A stretch of 64,000 nt of DNA from Phaseolus vulgaris. Taxonomy: Eukaryota > Streptophyta > Magnoliopsida > Fabales > Fabaceae. The translations under genes were made by a program, and so were the position numbers. Shown piece by piece: positions 38,344 through 49,967 of this stretch. The stretch is taken from NCBI RefSeq assembly GCF_000499845.2, contig NC_023754.2:19036111-19100110 (forward strand). Reading direction: 5' to 3'. Numbering within the stretch: position 1 is the first letter of the stretch; every line of letters begins with the position of its first letter. A model generated the notes under the pieces. The model was not told the DNA's origin. It did not search any database and was given only the letters and a program-made list of their open reading frames with translations.

Positions 38344-38785
38344 GGTCCGATCAAAATCGTGGTGGTGATAGTGATGGAGAACGCTCCTTTGACCATGTCC
38401 TCGGGTGGCCCAAACCCTCGCGCCCCGACATCGACGGCTTCACAATCGAACCCTTTCTCCGTCGCGGCTGTCACCATCTCCAACGACGCCGTCTTCATCG
38501 AAACCAACCCCGACCACTCGTTCCAAGCCATCCGCGAGCAAATATTCGAATCCAATGATACAATCCTAATTCCAGCCCCAATGAACGGCTTCGCGCAGCA
38601 AGCAGAGTCCATCCTCCCTAGCATGGACAAAACCGTCATCTGCGGCTTCAAATCCTAAACCCTCCCCGTCTACGCCAAACTCGCCACCCACTTCGTCATT
38701 TTGAATAACTGGTTCGCTTCGGTTCCGACTTCAACCCAACCGAATCGGTTCTACATCACTACGCCCTCAAGTGAATCTCCCGAAC
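38344..38785 (+). pseudogene. Non-specific phospholipase C (NPC2/NPC6-like) gene fragment
   Basis: The frame starts GPIKIVVVIVMEN, the N-terminal motif of plant NPCs (phosphoesterase family). The expected SFDHVLGW follows one frame off, so a base was lost near 38383. The original frame resumes with NPDHSFQAIREQIF, PAPMNGFAQQAES and GFKS, then a stop at 38656-38658, then LPVYAKLATHFVILNNWFAS and STQPNRFY. Intact NPCs hydrolyse phospholipids to diacylglycerol and have about 500 residues; only about 150 remain. The G/C content is clearly higher than in the surroundings, as expected for a captured coding segment. Confidence 0.82.
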
Positions 38786-39010
38786 AATAGGCGGCAATTT
38801 ACATCCCACAGTAACTTCCATGCTGGTGTGAATGACCTATTTATCTCTCAGGTATTCTCTTTCATTGATTATGGTTATGGAAACTGGAATTTCTGTATGT
38901 ATAATATAATCCTTTTTCCACAGGCTTTAATAGAAAATACACAAGCAAATGAAATATTGAAACAGGCTCCTTTCTTGATACGATTTACGAGCAGGGTTAA
39001 AATATACTCT
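38786..39010 (+). pseudogene. UPL6-like HECT ubiquitin ligase fragment, intron retained
   Basis: Joining 38786-38851 and 38934-39009 across an 82-bp GT..AG intron gives RRQFTSHSNFHAGVNDLFIS and then ENTQANEILKQAPFLIRF and TSRVKI, matching the segment just before the HECT domain of plant UPL6-type ligases. The HECT catalytic domain itself is not present. It directly follows the phospholipase fragment in the same orientation. Retention of the intron argues for copying at DNA level rather than from mRNA. Confidence 0.7.
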
Positions 39011-42000
39011 GCAAGAAACTCTTTTTTGACTTTGATTTGATTTCTGGTTATCCTTGTATTATTTATTTACAATAGATAGCTGCAACTGCAAGCAAGGTTT
39101 TGGAGTTCCTGTATCATAATATGTCACTGCATTGGTAATATAATGATTTGCACTTTTGTGGCACACACCAAATTGATACATATCTTAAACTTGAACTGGT
39201 GTAGCATCTTCTACTCCTTAACAACGGAAGATACCTATAATCTAACAGCTGGAGATTGTTTTAAGCAGATCAGGTTTATCAAAGTGGTTATGTTGAATCA
39301 CTACAACAAGCTGTATTGAGGCATATCTTGATTTTATTTATAAATTTAAACCTTGTTATATTACCTAGGTTATTTTCACAGATATTTTGGCTTAATCCTA
39401 CCAACATAGCTTCTGCATGTTAGAGGCTAGACACATATTTCTTGATAAGGGTTGACGGAAAGCTATGTTTGGAGGTGGTCTTATATTAGGTATTTCTGCA
39501 GAATCAGATAGGACTAAACCAATGACACTATTTGTTCAGGTTTTGTATTTATTAGACACATGTTACTGTAGAATATATCATAATAGTTTATATTTTTTGG
39601 ATGCATTCAGGATGAGTTTTTCTTGCATCAATTTTGAGGAAGATTAGCTCAGTTTTCTTCGTTTCATGGTTTGTCTGTGGTGGAATTGGAATTGGAATTA
39701 GCTCTAATTTGATCTTTTGTGATTTTGAATTGGAATTGCTTGTTTGCTACAATATTGTTCATCCAGTCAATGTAATACTTACTTTATAATTTAAGAGTAC
39801 CTATGGAAAATTTGTCTGAAAAAAGTTGGATGACTAAAGTATGTTTTGTTTATTTTCTCAATGCAAAACGCTTAATTGAAGTTGGTTTTCGGTTTTAGTT
39901 TTTATAAAAAGGAATGAGACAGAGTTGTGTTTCGATTATTACTTCTGGACTCAACAAATAGAGCAAATTATGATATTTATTACTTAATCACCCAAATAGG
40001 CAGGTTTAAAAATTCTTTAAATTAGATTAGGTGGATAATACCCAAATATTTTGACAGTTGAGTTGCTGTCATCCAAGATTGTGTGGGATCATCGAAGGTT
40101 GCCTTCAACAAAGATAAGATATTGGTGTTTCTTCATGGCTTTGCAAATCAATTTCTTTCTGGGGGATACCATGGTATGCCTTTTGTTCTCAAATAAATTG
40201 TATTATTTACAAATATATTTATTTCTTTTGGTTTCCACTTGTAAAGCGAAGTAATCTCACAACAATTTGAATCTGTATCAGTGAATGTATCGAAAGGGAA
40301 CATCCTTCAATTCAAATAAGTGATGTTGTTTTCTTTCAAGTGGCTGAATTTGTCACTGTGTTTCAGTTTTATAAGTGTTTAACTTCTAAGGTGAGAATGA
40401 TAATATAAGAATTTCAATCTCTCTCAACATACGTTTCTCTTGTCCTCATTCAAGCTGAAATACTTAACATTGCCCCCCTTGATTACAGGTATTCAATGCA
40501 AATTTTTAAGCATTCATGGTCTGGAACAGGAAAAATTTCTGATTCATCTGAATGATAGAATTTAATTGATTCTCCATGCATATTTTCCTTTCATTTCACA
40601 TTGAATTTAATTAGCTGGTGGTCCCAAAGGTTAACACATTTGTTTTTTCCTTTCATTTGCAGGACATATTTTCAGTCAATATTTTATCTATATTTAAGAT
40701 AGAGATATAGAAGACATTAGGATTAGGATGTAATAAACTTTTTTTTTTTTTTTAAGTGTTTCCGATAAGTTGTAAAATTTGTTAGTTTATTTAAATATAC
40801 AACTTAGTTTTTTTGCACAATGTTTATTGGATAATATTATAAAAGAATTAGTTTGTTTGAAAATTGTATATTATTATATGCAGGTTGACGAACAATTAAT
40901 GAATAGAGAAAACATGATAAAATAAATTGATTTTTTTTTAAAAAATATTAATTTATTATGATGATTAAAATATTACTTGTTATAGAAAATAATACATTTT
41001 ATGACGGTTGAAATATTATATTTCTATATTTTTTTATTTGGATATAATTTTAACTCAGAAAAAAGGGAAAAAATTAAAAATATATTAGAATTTTTTATAT
41101 GATGTATCTCTTAAACTGACATAAAAAGGTGAATTTTCTACGAAGATTCTGCGATTGTTATATATGTAAAGTATAATTTTTTTATGTTTCCTATATATAT
41201 GAAGGTTCTAAAATTATTAAAAAAAAGTCTATTTTAATTGTCATTAAAATATTTTTTTCTTAATGTTATAATTTATTTTAAATATGGTAAATAATAATTA
41301 CTTTTAACACATTTATCTATATATAATCAAGATAATTTATTTTATATATATAGCATCAATTATAAATTAACAATAATAAATTAAGTATGAAAATAATGAT
41401 GTATTTTTTGCACATTTTTTACAAATAATGTAATATAAAAAAGTTATATTTTATTATTTCCGTGAGAATCAAATTAAATAAATAATTAAGTTTTTTTTAT
41501 GACAATTAAAAATAACATAAATATTTTTAATTTTATCATGAAATTCATCAAAAATATTATTATTTTAATATAATTCAAATATATATACAATAAAATATTT
41601 TAATATTTCATTATTTTCTCTAATTATATCAAATTGTACACCTATCACACATCATATCCATATATTTAATTATACTATTTCACACACATCACCAATCATA
41701 TATAAATAATAATAAAAAATAAAATTTAATTAAAATTTAAAACTTATTATTTTTCAAAAATACACGTGAAAGTTAAGTGCACGAAAATTAAAATAAATAA
41801 TTATTTACTTGACTCAACTAAATCTTCATACACTTATTATAAATTTAAATTTAATTTAAAAATATATTTAATATTTAAAATAAACTTTCATCATCTTAAT
41901 ATTTTATTATTATTATTTATATTTCTTGTTCGTAGTTGTTTAGCCAACACACTGCATTATTTTTGTATTTTTTTCTAAAATAAAGTTTCTCTGTTTAGCC

Positions 42001-42065
42001 AACACACTACATTATTTTTGTTTTCTTTTTTCAAAATAAAGTGTGGCCTATACATTTATTATTTA
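39011..42065. other. Region with possible further gene relics, then A/T-rich DNA
   Basis: From 39011 to about 40300 there are short exon-like stretches (for example 39072-39125 and 39465-39540) and a phrase encoding DKILVFLHGF near 40105 that resembles an alpha/beta-hydrolase start, but none can be assigned. From 40730 on, the DNA is A/T-rich without genes. A 55-bp tandem duplication starting tagccaacacac lies at 41941-42050. Confidence 0.4.
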
Positions 42066-42410
42066 GGGTGTTTCTTCCTACACCTCTACACTTTTCTTCC
42101 TGCACCCCTACATTTTTCCAAAATACCTAAATTACCCTTTACAATTTTAGATGATTCCAGAATAGTGGTTCTGTAAGCAAATGATATTTTCGAAATAAAA
42201 AATCCAGAAGACAAAAAGTTATTTCGAAACATCTTTTTTGGAACATTTTTTATTTATTTCTGGATTTATAAATCTGAATTTCATAAAACATGTTCCGAAA
42301 ATATTTTGGGAAGGACCATCCGAAAATCATTTTTAAAGGGGGGTAAAACAGTCTTTTCCAAAAGTGAGGGGGTGCAGGAAGAAATTTGTAGGTGCAGGAA
42401 GAAGTTGCCC
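42066..42410. mobile_element. 345-bp MITE with 8-bp target-site duplication
   Basis: Left end GGGTGTTTCTTCCTACACC and right end (reverse complement) GGGCAACTTCTTCCTGCACC form imperfect terminal inverted repeats of about 50 bases. ATTATTTA flanks both sides (42058-42065 and 42411-42418). The 8-bp duplication, or 9-bp with a mismatch, fits a Mutator-like or hAT-like parent. There is no coding capacity. Confidence 0.85.
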
Positions 42411-42879
42411 ATTATTTATTAGACTCACACTAATTTTGGTTATTTTAAAAAAAAAAATTAATGTAGACTTTACTTAACTAGACCCATGTTATTTTATTTG
42501 TCTTTTCTCTCTTCTATTTATTGAAGTCTTGACCACTGCTATTGGTCACTATTACGTCCCTACACTATTTGTTGACAGCTAATTCAATTTATTTTTTTGT
42601 GGTTCATCATAGATCACAATCTGGAGAGTCATATTAAATAGAGTGTGAATAGTTAGATACATGTGGGTTTTTTTTGTTAAATAGAGGAATCAATTAGACA
42701 TCTATTCCTTAAAGTGATATTACATTGACAATTGAGAAAGTTACAACAATGCATAATGAATTAAAGTATCACTTTTCCCAGTTTGAGAATTTGAGACAGA
42801 ATAGGATTGGAAACAGAGGAACCTTACAGTTTTTAGGAATATTATAACTGATCGAGTAGAAATATTTACTTTCACTTAA

Positions 42880-43860
42880 CTGAAAATTTCATCTTGGATA
42901 TCTTGTAACAAAAAATATGCAGTGTGTTCTTAAGGAACTCAATCCTGTGTACGAATTGAAACATACTTTAAATACTCCCATATATTAATTTTATTTTTTT
43001 CTAATAAAAAAATTTAAGAATACATGTTTATGTGGTTTCTATTTCATTTTGCCCTATATGTGTTTTCAGTATCAATGTTACACATATGTATTCTTTAATT
43101 ACAACCACAAAAATATAAAAAATATATGGTAAATATCTTAATATAATCTTGTGATTGACACCACTTTTCATGTCAATTTTGTGTGGTCCTGGTTGTTAGA
43201 ATTTGTCATATTAAAAATGTTATACATTTTATTAGGGATTTAAAATAATAAAATACTGAAAAGAATTTGCAGTCTAATTGAAATGATGAGAAGATAGTTT
43301 GAGTAACTTATCATACAATATAGGTTGTGAAAATATTATTATTCTATTTTTAATTACAACTACAAAAATATAAGGCAAATATCTTAATTTAATCTGTGGA
43401 TGACACCACTTTCTATGTCAATTTTGCTTCACATAATGGACCTGTTTGTTATAATTTTCATACTAAAAATGTTATACATTTTATTTGGGTTTCAAAATAA
43501 TAAAATACTTAAAATAATTTGCAGTCTAATTGAAATGATGAGTAGCTAGTTTGAGTAACTTATCATAAAATATAGGTTGTGAAAATATTATTATTCTATT
43601 TTTAATTACAACCACAAAAATATAAGGCAAATATCTTAACCTAATCTCGTGGATGACACCACTTTCCATGTCAATTTTGTTTCCATGTCAATTTTGCTTC
43701 AGGTAATGATCCTCTTTGTTAGAATTTTCATACTAAAAATGTTATACATTTTATTAGGGTTTCAAAATAATAAAATACTTAAAAGAAGTTTCAGTCTAAA
43801 GAAGCTAGTTTGAGTAACTTATCATAAAATTCACTTTTCGAAAAGTAATTTTAATTATTT
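42880..43860. repeat. Gene-less copy of the CYP79D flank, with 252-bp tandem repeat
   Basis: The unit that is single at 25610-25930 and 45720-46040 (ccacaaaaatataaggtaaatatctta..gatgacaccactttc..gagtaacttatcat) is present here three times from about 43081 to 43850. The phrase taggttgtga at 43321 and 43573 sets the period at 252 bases. The left part (42900-43080) aligns with 45590-45730. No CYP79 coding sequence follows. Confidence 0.8.
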
Positions 43861-43864
43861 TCTT

Positions 43865-44545
43865 TATCAATAAAGAATAAATAAAATATAATGAGATATT
43901 TCAGGGGTGTCTCAACCTTTATACATAAAGTGGCCAAGACCAACCTCCCCAACACTTGACCTACAAACATTCTTCAGACTCTAGAAACCATCAAATCAAT
44001 GCTAATTGAAAGACATGGTAAGCTACATCAACAGAAATCATCATACCATATCAGGATCCTTATAACTAGTCTTTAGTCAAAACAATACACACAAAAATCC
44101 CCTAATAGAACCAAAAGCCCACAAACACATCTACAAAACAAAATCCCTCACCCACAAATAAATCCCACAAAAACCACTCCAAATTGAACCCGCTTTCTTC
44201 AAAACCTAAAGAAACTTTACCTGCCTACTAACCTGTCTGGGAACTGCAATACCTGTTCATAGTCTTAGCAACTATATACCACAAGAACTTGCACAAAAAT
44301 CCAACAAACCTGATTGGGAGCCACGTTCTCTTTTCATAACCACACCAACAGTAGAATAAGAACCTGGACAAACAAATCTAATTGTCCTAGACAAATAGTT
44401 AGAACAGTTTGCAAAACATCACTTTTTCAAATACTCCATACAACACAAGGGATCCTCCGCCAATCTTTCCTTGGTTGTAACTTAAGACCAAGAGTTCCTT
44501 TGAGCCACAGTAAAAACCTCCAAAGGATTACTCTCCCATTCTTAA
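43865..44545 (-). repeat. LINE-like 3' end
   Basis: On the minus strand the segment ends with GGTTGAGACACCCCTGAAATATC, an A/T-rich stretch and TTGATAAAG, matching the shared LINE 3' signature. The rest is not recognisably coding. Confidence 0.5.
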
Positions 44546-44559
44546 AAATATTATTATAA

Positions 44560-44900
44560 TATAAATAATTATAAAATCATAAATAATATTTATAAACAAT
44601 AATAATAAATAATAATTTTAAATAATAATCATAACTAATAAATATGCATAAAATTAATAATATTAATAGTATTAATAATGTTGATAATATGAATAATATT
44701 AATTTTTTTATTAATATTAATAATATTTAATAATATTATGAATATTAATAATATTAAAAATAATATTAATAATAATAATATTAATTAATTTAGATAATTA
44801 GATATCAATTGAGAAACTATTTATTCATAATAGAAACTAATTTAGATACTAAAAGTTTTTTAGTCTCTAAAATAATATTTAATTTAATTTTTTTTTATTT
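44560..44900. repeat. A/T microsatellite (aatatt/ataat) tract
   Basis: A near-continuous run of taataata and aatatt units, similar to those at 52210-52355, 61040-61330 and 61870-62140. Confidence 0.7.
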
Positions 44901-45080
44901 CTAAGTTTTTTTTTTCTTTTCTATTTGAGACATAATATTGATTATATATAGTACCTTTCTTTTCTGTTTTTCTTAAACCTTTTTATTGGATTCTGGTCCT
45001 CCATGCAAATTTGGAACAAAATTGATTGGGATGGAATATGGAGAAAATCAATATTCCATATGTGGGATAAAAGGACGGCT

Positions 45081-45225
45081 CAATTCCCTATCTAGCACCA
45101 TTCACATCTTTATTTCCCTATCTAGCACCCTTTTGTTTTTATTTCCCTATCTAGCATCCTTTTGTTTTTATTTCCCTATCTAACACTCTTTTATTTTTTA
45201 TTTCCCTATCTAACACCATTTTAAA
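45081..45225. repeat. 29-30-bp minisatellite, five copies
   Basis: Units contain tttccctatctagcaccctt; the ccc triplet falls at 45086, 45116, 45145, 45174 and 45204. The second to fourth copies are nearly identical, so the array is relatively young. Confidence 0.8.
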
Positions 45226-46736
45226 AATAAATAAATAATAAATTATTATTTTTTTATAATTTTAATTTTGAATGCATTAAAAAATAAATATTTTTAATGT
45301 TTAAAATAATTAAAAATATAATTAATGAATAAATAAATAAGTTTTTACAAAATAAAAATAAAAAAGTAATAATGCCAATGCCAATGAGCAGCGTTTAAGA
45401 TCAATTCCTCGACCCCACTTCTTCCCTCTTCAAACTTAAAACATACATTACCAACTGAGACGGATAAAAACTAATGTTTTTTTTTTATAAAATTAGTTTA
45501 GACTTAAGATTTTCTAGTAGTTTATTAAGATAGTTTTTAAATTTTTTTTAGTTATATTGCAGGATTGTCAGTTTTTCATGCATTGAAAAATGTCCAAGAA
45601 CTTTATACGAGTTGAAGTATTTACTCCAGTATATTAATTTTATTTTTTTAATAAAATATTTTAATATACAGATTTATATCGTTTCAATGTTGTTTTGGCC
45701 TGAACCATATCTTCTACCATCAATGTTACACATATATATTTTTTTTAATATCAACCACAAAAATATAAGGTAAATATCTTAACTTAATTTTGTGGATGAC
45801 ACCACTTTTCATGTCAATTTTGAAATGAAAATTTATCACCATGACAATTATGAATTAATGATTTTGCTTCACGTAATGGTACAATTTGTCATCCTAAAAG
45901 TTGTATACATTTTATTAGGATTTCAAAATAACAAAATTCTTAAAAGAATCTAAAGTCTAATTGAAATGAGAAGCTAGTTTGAAGCTAGTTTGAGTAATTT
46001 ATCATAAAATGACTTTTTTCAAAAAGTAACTTTAATTATTCTAAATAAGCATGAATTATTTTTTTGAAATTCTATAAAAAGTAAATACAAGATTATTTGC
46101 ATTAGAAATTTTTTAATGAGTAAAAAGTGAGCCACATAGTATCCCAATAATGCATATTTGAGAAATTATATAAACGCTTTGCACTAAAACTATAAAAAAA
46201 ATAATTAAAACGTGAATTGGAACATATTGATTTGGACCACATATGTGTGTTTTTGTCTACTCCTACTCCATAAGTGTCGTACTTCATGCTTACGAGGTCC
46301 ATTTAAATTTCAATCCTCGCATTCTTCTATTACTTGTTTTATGTGCCTTCATCTTAGTTGTCAACTTCCCATCCTTGATTGTGTTGTAAAAGTTCCGTTT
46401 TTTTATAGCAAACAAGAATTAATTAACTAATGGAAACTCTTTTTTATCAAAACTAAAAGTTAATTAATTAAATAAAATATTGTAGGAATGTTTCAACTTT
46501 ATAAAAAAGTTAGTAAAAGTTTCGATATTTTAAATATAGTTCCATATAGTTTAAGAGTTAATATTAATAATAATTTATATATTTTTTTCTTCTTTTAATA
46601 TATTAAATTTTTTTAGAACAAAATCGTGATAGAACACCAACTTTCAAAATAAACAATAAATTAGAAATTAGAAGAAATTTTCTCCTTAAATCCCAAATGT
46701 AATCGGAGACCAACCTCCTCTGCTTAGAAAAAAAAA

Positions 46737-46938
46737 TAAGAGTGATGATATTTTGACACGTTGCTCCACCTTACACTCACAACAAAATATTAATATTTAT
46801 AATAAAAATAATTAAAAAAAGAATTTTTTTTAATAAAAATATAAATAAAATGCAAAATGTTAAAATAATTTTTAAAATTAAAAAAATTAAAAAAAAATAT
46901 TAATATTTATTGGGGTGTAGGCGGAACATGGTGTAAAA
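46737..46938. mobile_element. About 200-bp MITE specific to block B
   Basis: Block A reads straight from cttagaaaaaaa to acaattgctgcac (27180-27205); block B has about 200 extra bases between them. The insert has gttgctccaccttacactc near the left end and ggggtgtaggcggaacatgg near the right end, which are imperfect inverted repeats, with an A/T-rich middle. Exact ends are blurred by A runs. Confidence 0.65.
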
Positions 46939-47089
46939 AAAACAATTGTTGCACTAATATACAGTTGTTACCTACAAACATAGTGTTGACGAAATACCTT
47001 CCACCCAGCTTCACACCTTCTCTATTAATGGTCCTTCACGTCAGATATGTGTCCATTATGTTTCCAACATAACCATGTTATTAACCTAA

Positions 47090-48570
47090 CAATAAAACAC
47101 CTCCCAAACAAATGCTCAAACAACTAACCTTGTCAGAAAACAAACTCCAATAGCAATCTAAAGCGAATAAAGACATACTAAAGGATCAATACACCAGTCA
47201 GAAAAAGAAAAACAAGCATAGGAATATTTAGAAGAGAGTCAAGACCAAACCTTCACTTGAGCCAAAGAGAAGATCTCAAAATAATCCAAAACTCCACCTT
47301 TAAAAAATAATCTTATGTCTATGACTCCAAATCTCAATAACTATCGTGATCCAAATGTTTCCCTTCCCTAATAAGACTGACTTCGGAGCATTACACAACA
47401 AGGACTACAGAAAATGGGAGTGAGCATGGATGAGGGTTATCAACGAAATGCCTAACCAACCATAACAAAGATTCCACACCAGCCTGGATATTCTACATTC
47501 GAAAACCAAATGATTTACCTCCTCCTCTTTAACCCCACAAAAGCAATACAATACACTTTTGACAGGAATCCTGCGTCTATGTAAATCGACCTTAGTGGCA
47601 ATCCTATTTCCCAGCACCTCCAAGTCGTAACCTGAGCAGAGGGCGAAGTCTTAATCCTCCAAAACAATTAAACATCCTTGACCCGTCCACCTCATAGACA
47701 CCTCTAAGAAGCCCATAAGCGGAGTTAATTGAGAATTCTTGAAACTTATTGGCTTTCCATACTCACCTATCCACTTTCTCCAAGACCGGACACGAGTCGT
47801 GCACTACCTTGAGAAGTTGACAAACCTGGGTCTTCTCTCAGTCAAAAAGACTTCTTTTCCACGCCATAAACCACTCCCAACCATTATTTGCCCAAAACCC
47901 ACTACGAGCCAACGATATATCTTTCTCGACACTCAATGAAAACAACCTTGGGAACTTAGTCTTCAATTGCTCATTACCAACCCACTGGTCTTCCCAGAAC
48001 TTGATATCCTTCCCATTGCCAATTTCCCAATTTAAACAATCTCTGAAATTACGACCCCACTTCTCCAACTTCCAAATCTTCTTCAAATCAATCCAGCAAA
48101 GGGAAGCATTATAAATACACATGTCCTCCTTCAGATTTCTCCACCATCCATATTTAGATTCTAAAACTTCCTTCCAAAGACCTCCCTCGAAAGAACCCAA
48201 CTGCCAAATCCACTTACCCATCAAAGCCAGATTGAAGTCCTTAATGTTAACAACTCCAAGTCCACCTTTCTCCTGAGGCTCGCATACCTTTTCCCATGCG
48301 ACCCAAGCGATCTTCCTCCCTTCGGAGCCCCACCCCCAAAAGAAGTTCCTCTGAATGCTCACTATCTTTTTTATCACCATAACAGGCTTAAAAAACATTG
48401 ACATGTAGAATAGAGGGATAGATGACAAAAGTGACTTGATGAGACAAATTCTTCCAGCCATAGACAAATTTCTACCTTTCCATCTTCCCAATCTGGATTT
48501 GATTCTAGCCACCACACCATCCCAAAACACATTCCTTTTATAACAACCCCCGATATTTGAAAGGGACATT
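47090..48570 (-). pseudogene. LINE ORF2 C-terminal half (reverse transcriptase end and zf-RVT)
   Basis: A long minus-strand frame (48569-47838) reads KRNVFWDGVVARIKSRLGRW, then LSMAGRICLIKSLLSSIP, FFWGWGSEGRKIAWVAWE, GGLGVVNIKDFNLALMGKW, all standard for plant L1 reverse transcriptases after the catalytic core. The frame at 47623-47405 gives the zinc-binding part (FCGVKEEEVNHLVFEC). The catalytic YADD-containing part is missing; just upstream, CEVMNVPFKYRGL is in another frame. Confidence 0.85.
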
Positions 48571-49790
48571 CATAACCTCACATTTAAGAATAGAAGCGTA
48601 ACCCTGAATAGAGAATGCATCAGTCACGTCTCCCTCGTCACGTGCTTCACTAAAATGGATTGCCAACGAAAGAATGGGTTGTGACGAAGCACTGGAAGGG
48701 ACAACGCCACCGTGAACGAAGCCGCTGGCCTCACCTTCTCTGACGCCCAAGTTGCCAAAACCCTCACCGTCGTCAGCAAAGGAAACCTTAATTGGATGAC
48801 CAACTAATTCTATCAAGTTGAGAAAAGGGCCTAAATCCAGTGAATGCCTTACCTAACTATCTTCACGAGAGTGAGCCAAAGCTGACCCAACACAAATTGA
48901 ATCTTCTAGCCACATCTCTGCACTAATTACCAGGCCCTAGTGGGCCCCTCCTGAACCCTTGGACAACTCCTTAATTACTACAGTACTTAATTCCTTTCTT
49001 TCTTATGCACCCTCATGAATTTCAAGGGAATAAGTAATTATGTTATCTGAATGATTAATCCCCCTTGAAGTCTCCCATGCATGCACCGTCCCTTGCACTT
49101 CCCCCCACCGTTACCGGAAATTGCGCTGACACCTCCTCCCCACCCTTTGCACCAGTGTCGCTTCCGACGTTAGAGCCATCCAAAACATAAAAATCGTCTT
49201 CGATGCTACCATCCACCCACGCCTCAGAATTCCCCTCCGAAGCACCACCCCACCTGCCGTGAGAACATCCTACTTGAGTGACTTTCGCGTAACTTTCTTC
49301 TTCGAAAAACATCTTGCATAGAACATCATTAATGCTTACGACTTTAATCAGGTTTGTCAAAGCTCTTAACAACATTCTGATGCGAAGTCTGGAAAATTCA
49401 AGAACCTCCCATGAAGTTGTTGCTTCGTACACCTCAATGAAAGTTCCAACGAGAGACCCTACAAGCTCAAAGCATTGATTGCTCCAGAAATTTGAAGGGA
49501 TTTCTCTACAATAAACCCACAAAAGTTTATCCGCTACCTCAAAAGACTCAGACCAAGGAACAATAGAGGCGGAAATGTCGTCCAACCATTCTTTATTTTC
49601 TTCCATAAGCTTTTCTACATAACCCTCCACATCACTTGATAATAAGACATACTTCGCACCTAGGTATCTTAGCCGCACAAAGTTGAACCCTCCCATAAAA
49701 AACCCTCCTTCACTACCTTTATGTCCGAAGCTTTAGAAAGATTCCCGACAAAACTTCCCTCTAACACGACATGTTTAAACTATTTTATAT
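48571..49790 (-). pseudogene. LINE ORF1 remnant joined to ORF2 by internal deletion
   Basis: The minus-strand frame 49696-49055 encodes MGGFNFVRLRYLGAKYVLLS, ENKEWLDDISASIVPWSESF, LLWVYCREIPSNFW and FIEVYEATTSWEVLEF, the DUF4283-type nucleic-acid-binding domain of L1 ORF1, with an acidic Gly/Ser-rich tail. The endonuclease domain and most of the reverse transcriptase are absent between this and the ORF2 end at 48570, so a large internal deletion is inferred. The same ORF1 lies at 28700-29190 in block A. Confidence 0.8.
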
Positions 49791-49841
49791 GTAGTTCTTA
49801 AACTATATCTTATCAAGACTTCATCTATCATTTTTTTTATA

Positions 49842-49905
49842 TGGATTGGAACACTCATAAGTGGTTTATATTTTAATTTTATTCATTATTTGTTAATAAA
49901 AAAAT
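49842..49905 (+). repeat. LINE 3' tail
   Basis: The phrase ggattggaacactcataagtgg followed by an A/T-rich stretch and ttaataaaaaaa fits the shared tail. Block A lacks about 100 bases here. Confidence 0.45.
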
Positions 49906-49967
49906 CATTTATATTTTTGGTATTATATACGAGAAACTTTATCATTTTAATATAATTTTTTAAAGAA

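Noticed and set aside
39465..40254. Additional captured gene pieces (a hydrolase-like DKILVFLHGF and others)
   Set aside because: Matches are too short to name a donor gene; left as unassigned exon-like scraps.
44314..44559. 81-residue plus-strand reading frame
   Set aside because: It lies antisense in a LINE-like 3' region and shows no protein family features.
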